Shown piece after piece: positions 49,011-62,515 of a stretch of 64,000 nt of DNA (position 1 is the stretch's first letter; each line of letters begins with the position of its first letter). The stretch spans positions 1 through 64,000 of the forward strand of contig JADFUC010001730.1 in the NCBI GenBank assembly GCA_019722365.1, written 5' to 3'. The notes beneath the pieces were generated by a model, which was not told the DNA's origin, searched no databases, and saw only the letters and a program-made list of their open reading frames with translations. Made by a program: the position numbers and the translations under genes. This DNA is from Lithospermum erythrorhizon. Its lineage: Eukaryota; Streptophyta; Magnoliopsida; Boraginales; Boraginaceae.

Positions 49011-50832
49011 TTGGTTAGTTGTATGACTTCCTCAAGGGGAAGTAGGTGAACTACACAATTATACAGAGAAATATCTGGTTAAATAATCATGTCGACACCC
49101 CTAATGAAAAAAGGTCAATGCATGAGCTACATAAACCTTTTGTCTCATTTAATTTACACCTCTGATCAATTAGATTATTGTGAAAAATTGTAAATCTAAA
49201 AGCTTAACTGAAGTACTGGAGTAGTTTTGTATGAATTAATATTATCATGTTAATTGTAAGTATATTAACAAAATTATGAATATATATATTCAATATCATT
49301 TAAATTAATTATTGATCACTTGGAGGGCTTGGAAGGTATCATTTCATCTTACTATTCATGAAATCAGCGAATAAACAAATTAATTTGAATAAACAAAGGC
49401 AATGCATGATTAACAAAAAGCTTTTTCTCATTTACTTTACACCTTCTCCCCTTCTTGAACAATTATTAATTACAATTATATTATTGAGAAAAGTTAATAA
49501 ATTTTAAGATCTAAAATGAAGTATAATTCCATTTTGAATTAGTAACGTGTTAATTGTGAAGGTTGAAAAATTATAATTCACTGATGTATTATTTTAAATG
49601 TCGAAAACTTTGTGTGTGTAACTCCTTATGAATAATATTTCTATGGATAGTGAATAATATATTATTGTTAAGCAGTAACATCATATTCTTGAGGCCAAGC
49701 TTAGGAAAAGCGGCCTCTGATATTTCGCGAAAGTATTCTTATTCTGTGAATTGAGGCAGCGACATCGAAATATTTCTATCTCAATTACCTTATCACTTAC
49801 TACTAGGCTATCGTGGAAATGTATTACTCGAATTTTGACTTAATATGTACATGGCATAAATGTCTCAGAAAATATGCACACTAATAATAAGCTAGCTCTG
49901 GCTAATATGTGTATTACTCGAATCTTGAGTTATATGTACATGGCATAATTATTTTTGCTTATAATACACAGATACACCGGTACCATAATCACACTCCATA
50001 GCAACGTCGGCATCTTTGAATTTCAGTAATTAACATCCCTTTCTTATCTTTCGGACAATCCAATGGTCAGTCAGCATCGATCTCTTGTGCTCATACGGTC
50101 ATACCGACATACAGTTTAAATGTTACATAGTCGAGTCATCGGTTATGGTCTGAATAATAATTTATGTTATATACCATTAAAATTATAATATATTATTATA
50201 AAATATAATTTAAAAAGATATGCATTAAAATTCAATTAAGTTCAATTGAGAATATCTTAATCAATGGGTATAGAGTTCTCGCCATATCACTTAAAGTTTT
50301 AGTATAGTCGCCATAGCTTCTTGCTGTGGTATCGTGAGTTAATCTGTCGTTAAATTACGTAAATCATGTATTTGGGGCTGATTATATTGTCTTAGGATTA
50401 TGCGTGTGAGAGTGTATAAATTAAGACTTTACCGATGAATTAATAACATCATGGACCCCACCCCGTATCATCAGTTGATTTTAAGATTAAACCATATATA
50501 TTCTTAACAAAATATTTTATAAAATCTAACATACAATATAAAAAGTAGAAAAAATTCGCAATTGCTTAAGAAATACATGATGGTAGGACATTTATTAAAA
50601 CCATTAAGAACATAAACTTAATTAATTTAATATTTTTTTGATTAATTTTGTTTGATAACTAGATATTTTAATGACTGAATAAATTAATATCTTATCAAAA
50701 TCCTTAACAAATTTTTAAGTTAAAATTCTTAACTTAATTTTTTCCTCTTAAAAGAATTAGAAGTGATAAAGTCCAAATTTACATACTTCTCCTCGTAATT
50801 TTTCTTGAAATAGAAACATCACTCATTAATAT
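49011..50832. other. AT-rich intergenic DNA
   Basis: A phrase GTATTACTCGAAT followed by TATGTACATGGCATAA occurs at about 49820 and again at 49908, a diverged direct repeat. No gene recognised. Confidence 0.4.
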
Positions 50833-51560
50833 TAATAATAGTTATGATAAAAATAAAATAACAATAATAATAACAATAATAATAACAATAATAAAAATAT
50901 TAATAATTATAAGAATAAAAATAAAAAATAAAATAGTAATAATAATAATAAACAAAATACTAATAAATAATAATAATAATAATAAAATAAGAATAAGAAT
51001 AAGAATAATAAAAATAATAAACCAATAATAATAAAATAATAGAAATAATAAAAATAATAATAATAAGAATAATAAAATATAATAATGTAAAAATAATAGT
51101 AACAACAATAATAATAAAAAAATATTAATAATAAATTAAAATAATAATAATATAATAATAAAAATCGCCAATAATATGCCAATAATAATAATAATTAACA
51201 TAATAAAAATAATAAAAATAAAAATAATAAAATAATAACAACAATAATAATAAAAAAAAAATCAAATAATAATAGAACCAAAATAATAAATATAATAATA
51301 ATAATAAATGATAATATTAATAATAATAATAATAAAAACAAGTATAATAATAACAAAAATAATAATAAAATAATCATATAATAATAAATATATTAATAAT
51401 AATATTAATAATAATAATAATAATTATTATAATAACAAAAAAAATAATAATAAAATAATATGTATTAACAAAAATAATAATCATAATAATAATTAATAAG
51501 AATAATTGCAATAATTATAATTATAATTATGATAATAATAATAAGTTATTATTATAATAA
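50833..51560. repeat. TAA/ATA-type trinucleotide microsatellite, about 730 bp
   Basis: An almost continuous run of AATAAT, AATAAA and AACAAT words. Long open frames on the minus strand (poly Ile/Leu/Tyr/Phe) are by-products of the repeat and are not genes. Confidence 0.93.
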
Positions 51561-52318
51561 TATACTTTAGTAATCATATTTATTCTATTCATATTAATAT
51601 TATTTATTTAACTATTATAGTATTATTTGTTTAATATATGATAAATATATGAAATAGAGTAGGGATAAAATTGTCAGTACAACTAATTTAATTCTTTTCT
51701 TTTGGAAATGTCATTTGAATCGATTCCCCATTAAACTCATTTGTTTAGATTTTCCTCTTGTTTATTTGAATCAATTTTTCATTAAGTTTTGCTCGGATTC
51801 GATTGATTCGATTATTTTTCGGTTTTCTTGATTTTAAATTTGATCCGATTGAGATCTTTTCAAGTCAATTATAATTTATTTTTGAGTCGATTATCAAATC
51901 TAGCAGGTCTGATTTTTTTTTTCAATTTGTGCTTAGTATGAGCAAGCAATTTTCGGAACAACTACGAGTTAAAATATCTTTTCTTTGAACTAAGTGCACG
52001 TTAACAACACTTAGACATGTTTTACATAATAGTATATCATATCCAATAATTTTATTGTTTGGTTGCACGCCATGGCCCATTAACAACCAACCCCCATTTG
52101 CTAACTGATTCTTTCGACATTGTAAATTGGCTATTTAGTGAAATTAAAGTTGTGAATAACGTTTGTGATATTGCGGTGAAAACATTTATCTTGATTGTCG
52201 CTGATGTCATGACAGCGTCTTTAAATTTCTAATGAAAAGCATATTTATATAGATATATAATACAAAATTAATAATACTTGTAACTATTTAGTTGAATTCT
52301 TTTCCGTTTATAACATCA
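51561..52318. other. AT-rich intergenic DNA
   Basis: Contains GATTCGATTGATTCGATT-like repeats near 51797. No gene recognised. Confidence 0.4.
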
Positions 52319-52614
52319 AAAAACATTCATTTTCTAAAAAAAATTAAGCATATTCAAAATATCAATTACAAACTTATAACAATTATCAAACAGAAATAAA
52401 TTACATATTTAAACAATCACAAACTTATAAAATTCACAAACTTATAACAATTATCAAACTTGTAACAATTATCAAATTGAAATAAATTACATATTTAATC
52501 AATATATTAACAAATTAACTTGATTATCAAATTGTGCTTGAACTATCAAATTAGCAATATTATAAAATTATTTGTGGTATATATTTATGCTTGACCGTAG
52601 AATTAAATGTACGA
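52319..52614. repeat. TATCAAATT-type AT-rich repeat, left part
   Basis: Repeated phrases ATAACAATTATCAAA and ATCAATATATTAACAAATTA. The same phrases resume right after the gypsy element at 62286, so this repeat was split by its insertion. Confidence 0.7.
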
Positions 52615-55193
52615 GTGAGAGTCATTAAAAATCGAACGCGAGTCGCTGAGCCGATGGGCGACTCGTTTAAATATAATTAATTTAAATCAAAAATGTGATT
52701 ACAATTAAGTTTCCCCAGATAAACGGTTTCAGAATTTATAATCAGTAAATTTGATGCTCGAAGCGTAGGCAGCCAAATATATACACAACATAACTTGCAA
52801 AGAAAAGTAATCTTAGGCGAAATTTCCACAATGAATAATCACGTCTTGTAGCCTAAATACAAAATGACTACCGACAGAGCCACAAAAGATTTCAAAGGGA
52901 ATACAACAATGGCGGTTGACAACCGTCAAAAATGAGGCTGCCGGATCACCAAGTACCGATGCTCACTGGCAACAGACATGACTCTCCGTGACCTCTTTGT
53001 TTCAGTAGCCGCTGTCGGCCTGAGTAAATACCGCCCATGTAAAGGTGCTGGCCGCGAGGCTTGAGTGAAACTTAACCGCAGGGGGTGAGGCTTTGCCATG
53101 CAGGAGCAGAGATAGTCATAATTTAATAATCAAATATGAATAATATACATATATCCGGGGTATCGATCGAGGTCACTCTGACACTAATTCATGAGGGAAA
53201 TCATAAACATAATGAGATATAATAGAGAGTTAAAGTAGCTTACCACAATTTCGGAAAAGAAAACAATAGACTTCAGCCAGCGACTAAAACTCTAGTCGCC
53301 AAACCTCTATCCTCATATCGCAATTATACCATCCTGTCTTGGCATTATACTTTCGATAGTCTACTGCGAGGAATGGACTAATCAACAATCACCTCGCACT
53401 TATGCGCGATATAAGGCCAAAACACTTATACACAAAGTACCAGAAGCCTTTGCCACTTATACACACAAAGTATAAAACGCACTTATACACAAGTATAAGG
53501 CCAGCACTTGTATCTGAAGTAGTATAGGGCCACATCAACCAATGCACAGCAAAGTGATCAAAAAGACTCATACCGATATTATGCAGTATAAGGCCAAACC
53601 CTTGTTATACCGTAGTATAGAACCCGCAGCGAACAATACTGACAAGCGATCAAGCAATCATACCTTGCGTATACCGTAGTATAGACGCGCGGCAATGCAG
53701 CGGCGATCAAAAGCGAATCATGCATAGCTATACCGTAGTATATAGGGCCAAACCATGCGTTATACCGTAGTATAGGGCCCGATAGTGTCACATATCACGC
53801 AGGAAGAGTCGCTAATCCCTAGTAATCCCGACTATAGGGTGGCACGATACTCGAGGCCTCGAACTCATGCATAACTTGACAAACTACTATAAACGGTAAT
53901 ATTCTGACCAAAACATCCATGATATTAAGTCAAACCTGATCCTTGACAAGACCCACGCAAATCATAAGTGCGAAAGAATACGAAATCATAAGTGCGGAGC
54001 AAGGCCGCAGCACCACAATCCACATGCTTAGCGGCAATTACATATATACGTTCTGTAATCATAACGCGATAACGTGCGTATACTTGGAAATCAAGGTAAG
54101 TCACGTAAAGTAACACCCGTGATGAGATAAGTACTACTCTGGCAGCTACACATGAGCCGGGAAAAGACAATCAAAGGAAATAGCTGGCTTTCCTGATCAA
54201 CGCCTAAACTTGCAGAAAGTATAATGAAGACCTACTCATATACGGCGTTCTAGAAGATACGTAACCAACTCTCGGGAAACTATCTGCAAATGGTATAAGC
54301 AGCGGATAAACTATGAATTACAATCATCGGACACAACCCAATCGATCCCAGCTAAATTCCATCTTATCACTTTCTCACTACAATCAACTTATAAGTCATT
54401 CCCTGAGGTGTCATCGATTCCGTAATTAACAACTATACTCGAAATATCGAGTATAACTAAATTTGGAATTTACTTCTGACATAACATCCTTTAGTAGATT
54501 TTAAATCACCAATTTAACATCATAACAACTATAATAAGGTCCCAATAACCTCTACATTTAAAAGTCTTATAAATATCCACATAAAAGTCAAGCTGAGAAC
54601 TTGAAAGTCCAACTCGGCCATGCGATCCTCGAAGCTTGATCATAAATCACGAGATTCAACACGGTTATATACGTCCATGAACCCAACCAACTAAGATTTA
54701 TCATAAAATTCAATTATGGAAAAAAGTCAGCAAAAGTCAGAAAAATCCATAAAAAACTCCAATTTCTTTTACCTCGGAATTCGTAGGAAAGGCGATAGAA
54801 AGTCTTAGCGACCAACTTGAGGATGTTTTATATACCTTGAAGTGATGAAATGGAAGAGAAAATTTTCTTGTTTTTTAACTCTCAAGGGGTTTCGTATGAG
54901 AAGAAAGAAGAAGAAGATGAAGTGTGATGTGATGATGTGGAGGATAGGTATGATTAGATATTTAAAAAAACTCGAAATTAAAGATTCGGTTTCGGTTAAT
55001 TCCCGCTTATCGTGCCAAATCTCCACGAACCGATTTCAAGATAAAATTATTCCCATGGCAAACACTACTAAATTATAAATGAAGTCGGCTCAAAAGTTTT
55101 CTTCTGAAATAATATTATCATCGAGAAAAATTATACTATTCGAGGTCCAGCCAGGCCAATTTAAATTTTTTTTTTTTATGTGGAGTTGTTACA
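52615..55193 (-). repeat. 3' LTR of the gypsy element
   Basis: Aligns with 59811-62285 throughout, e.g. ATACTCGAGGCCTCGAACTC, GTGATGTGATGATGTGGAGG and AAAAGTTTTCTTCTGAAATA. It contains repeats of CCGTAGTATAG and TATAAGGCC at 53400-53790. Confidence 0.86.
53395..53795. repeat. short repeats inside the 3' LTR
   Basis: ACTTATACACAAAGTA-type units near 53396-53500 are followed by TATACCGTAGTATAG at about 53608, 53668, 53731 and 53761, spaced about 30-65 bp apart. Confidence 0.7.
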
Positions 55194-55206
55194 ATCTACC
55201 CACCTA
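55194..55206 (-). other. polypurine tract of the gypsy element
   Basis: The minus strand reads TAGGTGGGTAGAT immediately before the LTR start TGTAACAAC, the plus-strand primer position. Confidence 0.75.
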
Positions 55207-55463
55207 ATAAAATTTAGAGCCTCAAAATTTAACAACCCAAACAAGCCAAGAACATATAATAGCTTACAAAAAGCAAATGCCGTATCAAAAGCAACCCAAT
55301 AAATGCCAGCTGGAGTATGATTCGCCATCTCATCCTCACGCTCCAAATTAAGCCTCTTTACCGCATTCCTCCCACCGGGACTTTCACCCCAAGAAACCCT
55401 TGTCTTACTCCCTCAAAACCTTCTCTTTCAGGTCCAAAATCTCCGCTTTGATGCTTTCTCCAA

Positions 55464-58400
55464 TCATCGAGGTCTCGAAGCTCCAGGAGGTGAGCTAAGA
55501 ATATGCGACTCGTCAGGGATATACTTCCTCAAACAGGATACATGGAACACATTATGAATCCTATATAAACTCGGAGGCAACGCCAACCCGATAAGCCACG
55601 AACCCGGCCTCTCCCCGAGGATCTCGAATGGTCCCGATATAACGAGGACTCGACTTCCACTTTCCTCTAGCCAGCATCGCTCACTTCCCACGGAGATACT
55701 CTCGGGGAATACCGCAGTCGCCGACCTCAAGCGACAAAGTCTACCTGCGATGATGCGCATATTTCTTACACTATCTGGCTGTCTTAAGAATCTTCTTTGA
55801 ATGTTGATCGATCCATTCCTCTTGAACTCTACCGACTGACTCAGGCAGTAAACTTTCCTCTACTCTGCCTCGTTTCCAGCATGGCTGGGTCACGACACCT
55901 CACAGCCCGTACAAGCGCCTCAAGGTGCCATCTCAATACTAGCATGGAAGCTGTTGTTGTAGGGGCGGAGCCTATCTTAGGCATTTCGTCGTCCGATTCA
56001 GGAGAGTTCGGAGCCTTGAGCCGGGCATATCCTCGATGTCAGTATCGTCCTCTGGATTGCCCTTGATGCAGGGATGAAAAGATATGCTCAACTCCCTCTA
56101 GTCCCCGATTGCCTCCACAAACCCCTCCGAGAACCTCGAAGTGAATCCCCAAGCGTGTGATCAAAGTGATCGTACTGGAACCCATTCACGATCTCCTTGT
56201 CGATCATAAATTTTATTTAGTCTCGAGGCCCGATACATAGATCGTGGGTAGAAAATAGGCCGACTTCGACCTATCAACAATCACCCCAAATCCCATCATT
56301 ATTAAGCGCCAGCGTCTTCGGAAGCCCCGAACACGAAGTCCATGGTGATATTCTCCCCGTGTCATTTCGGGAATAGGAAGAGTACGCAATAAACCCGCTG
56401 AGGATGTCTATGCCATTGTCCTGTGGAAGCCAAGCACTTTGCCACAAACTGCGATCTCTCTCTTCGTTTCACGGCCACGATCACGTCGACCTCGAAATCA
56501 CGTCATCTTTGCTGCAGGGTGTCTGTTGTAGGGACTATTATAGGCCTCGTCAAGAATCTCCTTCTCGGCTCATGCGAATACGGTACACACAATGCGCCTT
56601 TCATCTTCAGGCTCCACTCTCATCCAAGCTGTGAAATACGATCGGCTAGTTTCCTCGCGTCCCCTCTTGATAACTGCGATCTGCCGTCACTTAGCTAACT
56701 TGGTATGATTCGATCCGCAGGCTATTTGAATTCGAACTCATGTAGCGAAAATCTCCCATCGCTACCGACTCAAATCAACTCCCGGTTGTTTCATCTCTCT
56801 GGGTCCTTTGATTTCCCTTACTTTCAGTATGTCAGTACTACATTTGCGCTTCACAGGTGGTACTTTCGATAGTCGAAGTCATAATCACTATGAACTCCGT
56901 CCGCTCCTTGCCTCAAATTCCAAATTCTGCGTCGGAAGAATGTTTCAAACTCTTATGGTCAGTAAAAGATCGGCACTTAACCCCATAAAGATAATGTCTC
57001 ACAATTTTCTTGCCAAAGACTATCGCTTGTGCTTCGAAGATCATGTGTCGGATAATTCTTACCATTGATTCTAAAATTGTGTCGAAGCGTGACGATCACC
57101 TTCCCGTTACGCATCGAGGCACCCCAATCCACGATGCGAAGCATCGCTATAAATCACGTAGCCCTCGAGAACCCGGGCGGTATCGCCAACAGCGTATTAG
57201 TCAGCTTTCCCTTTAATACCACGAGCGGTCCTCGCGTCGTCATCCCGTATAGCGGAACCCGCTTTCTGGTCGGCTTTGGTCAATGGCGTCGCGATCAAAG
57301 AGAAGTCCTTGATGAATCTCTGTAATAACCGGTAACCCCGAAACTCCTACTTTCGGTCAGCTGTGGGGCCAGTCCCGGTATTCCACGGCCTGTTACGTGG
57401 ATCAGCCTTGAAACTCACCCTCGTAGGAAATAACATGCCCGAGGTGCATACGCCCGGCAAAACTCACATTTGAAAACTTGGCATACAGCGGAGTCTTGTC
57501 TCAAGGTCCCCAAAACAATCATATGCCTCTCATGTTCCTCACCCTCACGGAATATATGAAATATAAATCATTAGGAGCCGCATGAGCTTCATTCCAAATA
57601 CTCTCGAAATACCTGATTCATCCAAATCCCATAAAGGCCGCCGGTGCATTTGTCAATCAAATGGCGTCACTATAAACTCATAATGTCCATAGATGAACGT
57701 TCGAATATATGCTCCCCACTTTGATCCTCGGTGTGCAACGGTCATGAAATCGTCTTGAGAACACGCGCGTCCGCCCGGTGATCAGACAAATAAATGCAGA
57801 TTAAGGCAATGGGTATCGGTTAATGGTCACTTTATTCAAGCTGTGCGTAGTCAATACCTGACCTCATGAACCATCCTTCTTTTCCTGGCTTAAACCTTTG
57901 AGTGCGCTATGGAGATCTGCCGGTGCGATGATCACGTCAGCCAATTCCACACACTTGGCGGAGTCATGATTCACGCCTTCAATTTGGAGCCATCTGTCTG
58001 ATTGGAAGAAATTGGTGCCGTGCAGAACCAAACACCAATATGGAATTAGATCTCCCGTTACGTGATCCAGAGTAAGTCCTCGGGAAAAAGCTTATCACTT
58101 GAACTTCTAGCAACCCATATGTCTTCAGTCTGTTCTCTTTCCTTACTCAAAATCAACCACATATCCCAGAATCCAGCACACATACGAATCAACCTCCCTG
58201 GCTTAGTCGCGACTAAAACTTCGAGCAAAATCTTTGCATCTCCCTTGATGTCGGATATACAGTGCCGCGGGCCTTAATGTCTCGCTTCGATGGCGATCGA
58301 TAACGACATGATGTTTCCCAACCAATCCATACCCAAGACAAAGATCAAAATCGGAAAGCTCAAATGGAGTAAATCAACGGTGATAGTACGACCACTTACG

Positions 58401-58654
58401 ATCAAAAGGGCCGGTCTACATGTGAAAATGCAACATTGCTTGCCACTCTGGCGTCGTCTCAGAGTGGGGACGGGCAAAGGCACACAACATGAGACCAGGA
58501 ATAAAACTAGAACACAAAAGAATGCGAGAATCAAAATAACGCACATTTTCGATATCACAAAGGAATAATGTACATGCTGCAGGAGTATCACGAGCCTCTC
58601 ACGATGGTACTTGGCATGAATCGGCCTCGACCGGCTCCTTCGGCTGCTACCCAT
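55464..58654 (-). pseudogene. gypsy pol remnant: protease, RT, RNase H, integrase
   Basis: Protease trace: 58400-58290 contains LGMDWL, the end of the gypsy retropepsin, with SGRTITVDLL before it. RT: about 57690-57430 gives TNAPAAFMGFMNQVFREYLE in one frame, then EEHERHMIVLGTLRQ and KCEF. The catalytic FIDD block between them is destroyed by stops. RNase H/connection: SKVGVSGLPVITEIHQGLLF near 57355-57300. Integrase C-terminus: 55760-55464 reads ISGPFEILGERPGSWLIGLA and RIHNVFHVSCLRKYIPD. The integrase core between about 55800 and 57000 is too broken to place its acidic residues. Confidence 0.78.
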
Positions 58655-58693
58655 TCCTCGGTCTCAAAACCCATATCCCACGGCCCCCGGCCT

Positions 58694-59580
58694 CTACGAC
58701 TCACGATAACCGCCTACGACGGTGAGCAGTGCGGCGTCTGGCGCTGCAACCAGCCCAGGGGACGATCCTTGCATGATAACATATGACCTCTCGACAATCC
58801 TGTGCACACATGCCCAATCGATACAAACGGTAGCGTGGACATTGCTGCGAACCTGGAAGACTACTTTCTGAACCACATGATCCCGTGGCGCCTTGTATAA
58901 AAGGAAGCGATTGGAATAACTTTCAGTGACCTTAGTATTTCTGCCGAAATCGTCTCCTCTGAACTCTAATTGAAGGCCTGCAGAAGAAGTCTCGAATTCG
59001 ACTCTTAGCAGATCATTTCGCGCCAAGGCACCTGCTAGCTCCGTTTTCCATCTTGTGAGGCTGCGTTATATGGAAACTAGTAAAAACCATCAGGTAAAAT
59101 GCGGTGACGTATCTCCCCGCGTGAGCCATCTGAGCCTAGTAGTCCTCACCTCCCTGGATGACATGAGTAGTGGTATCATTGACGTGTATACCACAGGTCA
59201 TGAAAGTGATCTCTGCCGAGCCGCCATGTGGATTCTCCCAAACAATAATTCTCGAAAAGAGGCTCAACAAATCGCTCCGGAAACATGAACCTCACTCTGT
59301 GATCGAGATAGCTCGGAGTTCTCCTTGAGCGCCTCGTGAGAATGACTGCACCATCTGGCCACTTGATCCCCGTCGGCTCAAAAATGATGTCTTCACCATC
59401 ACGGATGAACTCAATAGCACACTCGTGAACCCACAGCTTGGGAGGATCCTCGCCAAATCGGTCAACAACTGGAATTCGGCCTCGCAACAGCAGAGCATTC
59501 GCACTCTCTGCGAGGTCTACCTCGACACCTTTCAGGCAGATGCACCTCAGGGATTTTCTTGGTCCCTGTTGTACTCATCT
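58694..59580 (-). pseudogene. gypsy gag remnant
   Basis: 59487-59176 (RFGEDPPKLWVHECAIEFI) corresponds to the start of Retrotrans_gag, where a P..F.G..DP..A..W family signature precedes the capsid fold. The segment 59026-58694 carries a degraded zinc-knuckle area near 58840-58780. Multiple frameshifts occur between them. Confidence 0.6.
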
Positions 59581-59810
59581 GCCTGACTGTCCATACCCAT
59601 TGGCCCTGCAGACTTTACTGCAGCATCTCGGCTACACTGCGCGTACTGCGAGATGCAAAACAGTCTACGCAGCAGAAAGACGGGTTTAACAAAAGACACC
59701 TCCATGACTGACTCTGGAAAACAATGGGCTTCGCGACCTTGAGATAACCCGAAGAAATCCCCGAAACTAGCTCGATACAAAATTGTAACTGACCATGGTC
59801 GGCCGCCACA

Positions 59811-62285
59811 GTGAGTCATTAAATCCGGAACACGGAAGTCACCGAACGATGGAGCGACTCGTTAGGTTAAATGCAAAAATGTGATTTACAATTGATTTCC
59901 CAATCCAAGCAGTTTCAAGAATTTATAAAATCCGTCGGTGATGCTCGGAAGCGACAAATTATAATATATACACAACATAACCCGAAAAGTAATGCAGCGA
60001 GGCTGTGAATGATAAATAGCCTAAAGCTACAAAATGACTACCGAGGCAAAATTTCAAAGGAATACTGACAATTGGTTGGCCAATAGCTCAAAGAAATGGT
60101 GTAGGATCTGGGCATGATGCTCCTAGCCACTCGAACGCTCTCCAGCCGGCCCTCTTTATTTATACACATCGACTGGCTTTAAATGGCGAAAAGGGTGTAA
60201 GCTTGAGGCTTAGTGAAACTATACGAGGGTGAGCACACTTGCATGCAGGCAGGGATGAAGTCATAATTTAATAATCGTATGAATAGCCTTCACATATATC
60301 CGGGACTATCCAATCGAAATTCGTACAACGTAATTCGCCGAAATCTTAATATGCAGGATATAATAGAGGTTGTGTGGCCTGATTTTGAGGAAAGAAAACA
60401 ATAGACTGTGGCTGACTAAAACTCACAGTCATCAAACCTCACTATCTGCCATGTCCCCACCCGGTATACCATCCTACAATCTTGCGTATACTCGATCAGA
60501 TACACTGCGGGAATGGACTAATCAACGATCACCTCGCTTGGCCTTTTGCAGTATAAGGCCAAGCGCAACCTTACACAAAGTATAAAGCGCGCTTACACAA
60601 AGTATAAAGCGCGCATATACACAAAGTATAAAGCGCGCGCTTATCTTAGTAGTATGAGGGCCACGTCGACAATACGCAGCCAAAGTGATCCAAAAGACTC
60701 CTTACCGGCTCTTATGCAGTATAAGGTAAATATCTAGTAGTATAGGGCGCGCGTAATGCGCGCGACAAAGCACGATCAAGCAGAGTCATACGTAGCGTAT
60801 ACCGTAGTATAGGGCGCACCCGTATTCTGCAATGACAAGCGTCCAAAGAATCATACTTGGCAGCATTATCTGTAGTATGGGGGCGAGCCGCTTGTTATCT
60901 TGGTAGTATGAGGGCGATAGTATCACGTATCACCGCGAGGAAGAATTACTTCAATCACTGTAATCCGGCTAGCAGAATTACTTTACGATACTCGAGGCCT
61001 CGAACTCATGCATAACCAACAACTATAACCAGGTACACCAAATCATAAGTGTAAATGAGGCCAGAAATCATAAGTACCAAGCGAGGCCACGAAACACAAT
61101 CACATAACAAACAATTACATATCATTCTCCTTAATCATAACCTGATAACATAAATATCACAAATCAAGGCCAAGAATGCGTAAAGTAACACCCATTGAAT
61201 AAGTACTACTTTCTGCTTGTAGCTACCATGAGCCTTGGGAAAGACAATCAGAGTAAGCTGCGCTTTTCCCACGATCAACGCCTATGACACCCGAAGAAGT
61301 ATAAATCGAAGACCTACTTTTATATAAAGGCGTTACAGAAGATACGCTAACTGACTGGGGAAACTATCTACAAATGGTATAGCAGCGGATAAACTAATAA
61401 AATTACCGTCCCATCGGACCACCTTGATAGATCCCCGCTAAATTCCATGTATACTTTCTACTCTGAAGTCAACTTGCAAAATTCGTTTCTAATTAATCAT
61501 CAATTCCATGATGCTGCTTTATACTCCGAAATATAAATTGCCAATAAATTTGGAATTTACACTTTTCTGAAACATAACGTCAACTTTAATCAATTTTTAA
61601 ATCACCAATTTAACATCATAACAACTATAATAGGTCTGATATAACCTCCTACATTTTAAAGTCTTATAAAAATATCACAAAGTCAATTTGAAACCCCAAA
61701 GTCAACTTCGACCATGCGTCCTCAAGCGATCTAAATCACCAATTCAACGCATATATCACGTCACAGAACCCGCAATCAACTAAGATTTATCGCAAAATTC
61801 AATTATGGAAAAGATCAGCAAAAGTCAACCGAAAATCCATAAAACTCCAATTTTAGCACCTCGAATTACATTGTTAGGAAAGGCGATAAGTGCCATGACC
61901 AAGCTTGAGGATGTTTATAATAAACAAAGTGATAAGAAATGGAAGAGAAAATTTTCTTGTTTTTGCTCACCGAGGAGTCTTCGGCCATATGAGAAGAAGA
62001 AGAAGAAGATGAAGTGTGATGTGATGATGTGGAGGATAGGTATGATTAGATATTTAAAAAAACTTCGAGGTCGTTCGGTTTCGGTTAATTCCCATTTGCT
62101 CGTGCTTAAATCTCCACGAACCCGATTTGAATAAAATTATTCCATAGCCAACGCTCTAAATTATAAATGAAATTCGGCTCAAAAGTTTTCTTCTGAAATA
62201 ATATTATCGTCGAAAAATTATATACTATTCGGGTCCATAGGCCGAAAAATTTAAATTTTTTTTTTTTTTGTAGCAGGTTATTACA
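59811..62285 (-). repeat. 5' LTR of the gypsy element
   Basis: Direct repeat of 52615-55193, ending GGTTATTACA before the AT-rich flank. The two copies differ by many small insertions and deletions. Confidence 0.86.
60571..60638. repeat. 22-24 bp tandem repeat in the 5' LTR
   Basis: ACACAAAGTATAAAGCGCGC occurs three times in tandem (units 60571-60592, 60593-60614, 60615-60638). The 3' LTR has only degraded versions without the GCGCGC end. Confidence 0.88.
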
Positions 62286-62515
62286 ATATTAATAAATTAT
62301 CAAAATAAGTGATCAATATATTAACAAATTAAAAAAAACGAATTATCAAATTATCAAATATTCAAAAAAAAAAATAGATTATCAAATTTTTAATAAATTA
62401 TCAAATTAAAAATATTATCAAATTATTTAATCATTATATTAACAAATTATCAAAAAACAAATGATCAATATATTAACAAATTAAAAAACAGATTATCAAA
62501 TTATTTGGAGATTTT
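62286..62515. repeat. TATCAAATT-type AT-rich repeat, right part
   Basis: ATCAATATATTAACAAATTA and ATTATCAAATTAT recur several times, continuing the repeat seen at 52319-52614. Confidence 0.75.

Larger units (their letters stand above)
52615..62285 (-). mobile_element. Ty3/gypsy retrotransposon, degenerate, minus strand
   Basis: About 9.7 kb, with LTRs of 2.58 and 2.47 kb. The minus strand shows gag, zinc-knuckle trace, protease, RT, RNase H and integrase C-terminus. RT before integrase is the gypsy order. The LTR starts TGTAACAACTCC next to a good polypurine tract. Flanking DNA is the same repeat on both sides. No intact ORF remains. Confidence 0.88.

Noticed and set aside
50842..51377. Three minus-strand ORFs of 60-91 codons rich in Leu, Ile, Tyr and Phe that look like membrane proteins
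   Set aside because: They are read-through of the TAA-type microsatellite; composition is dictated by the repeat and there is no start context or splice signal.
56404..57325. Several plus-strand ORFs of 68-91 codons inside the gypsy element
   Set aside because: They lie antisense to the degenerate pol region and show no independent similarity.
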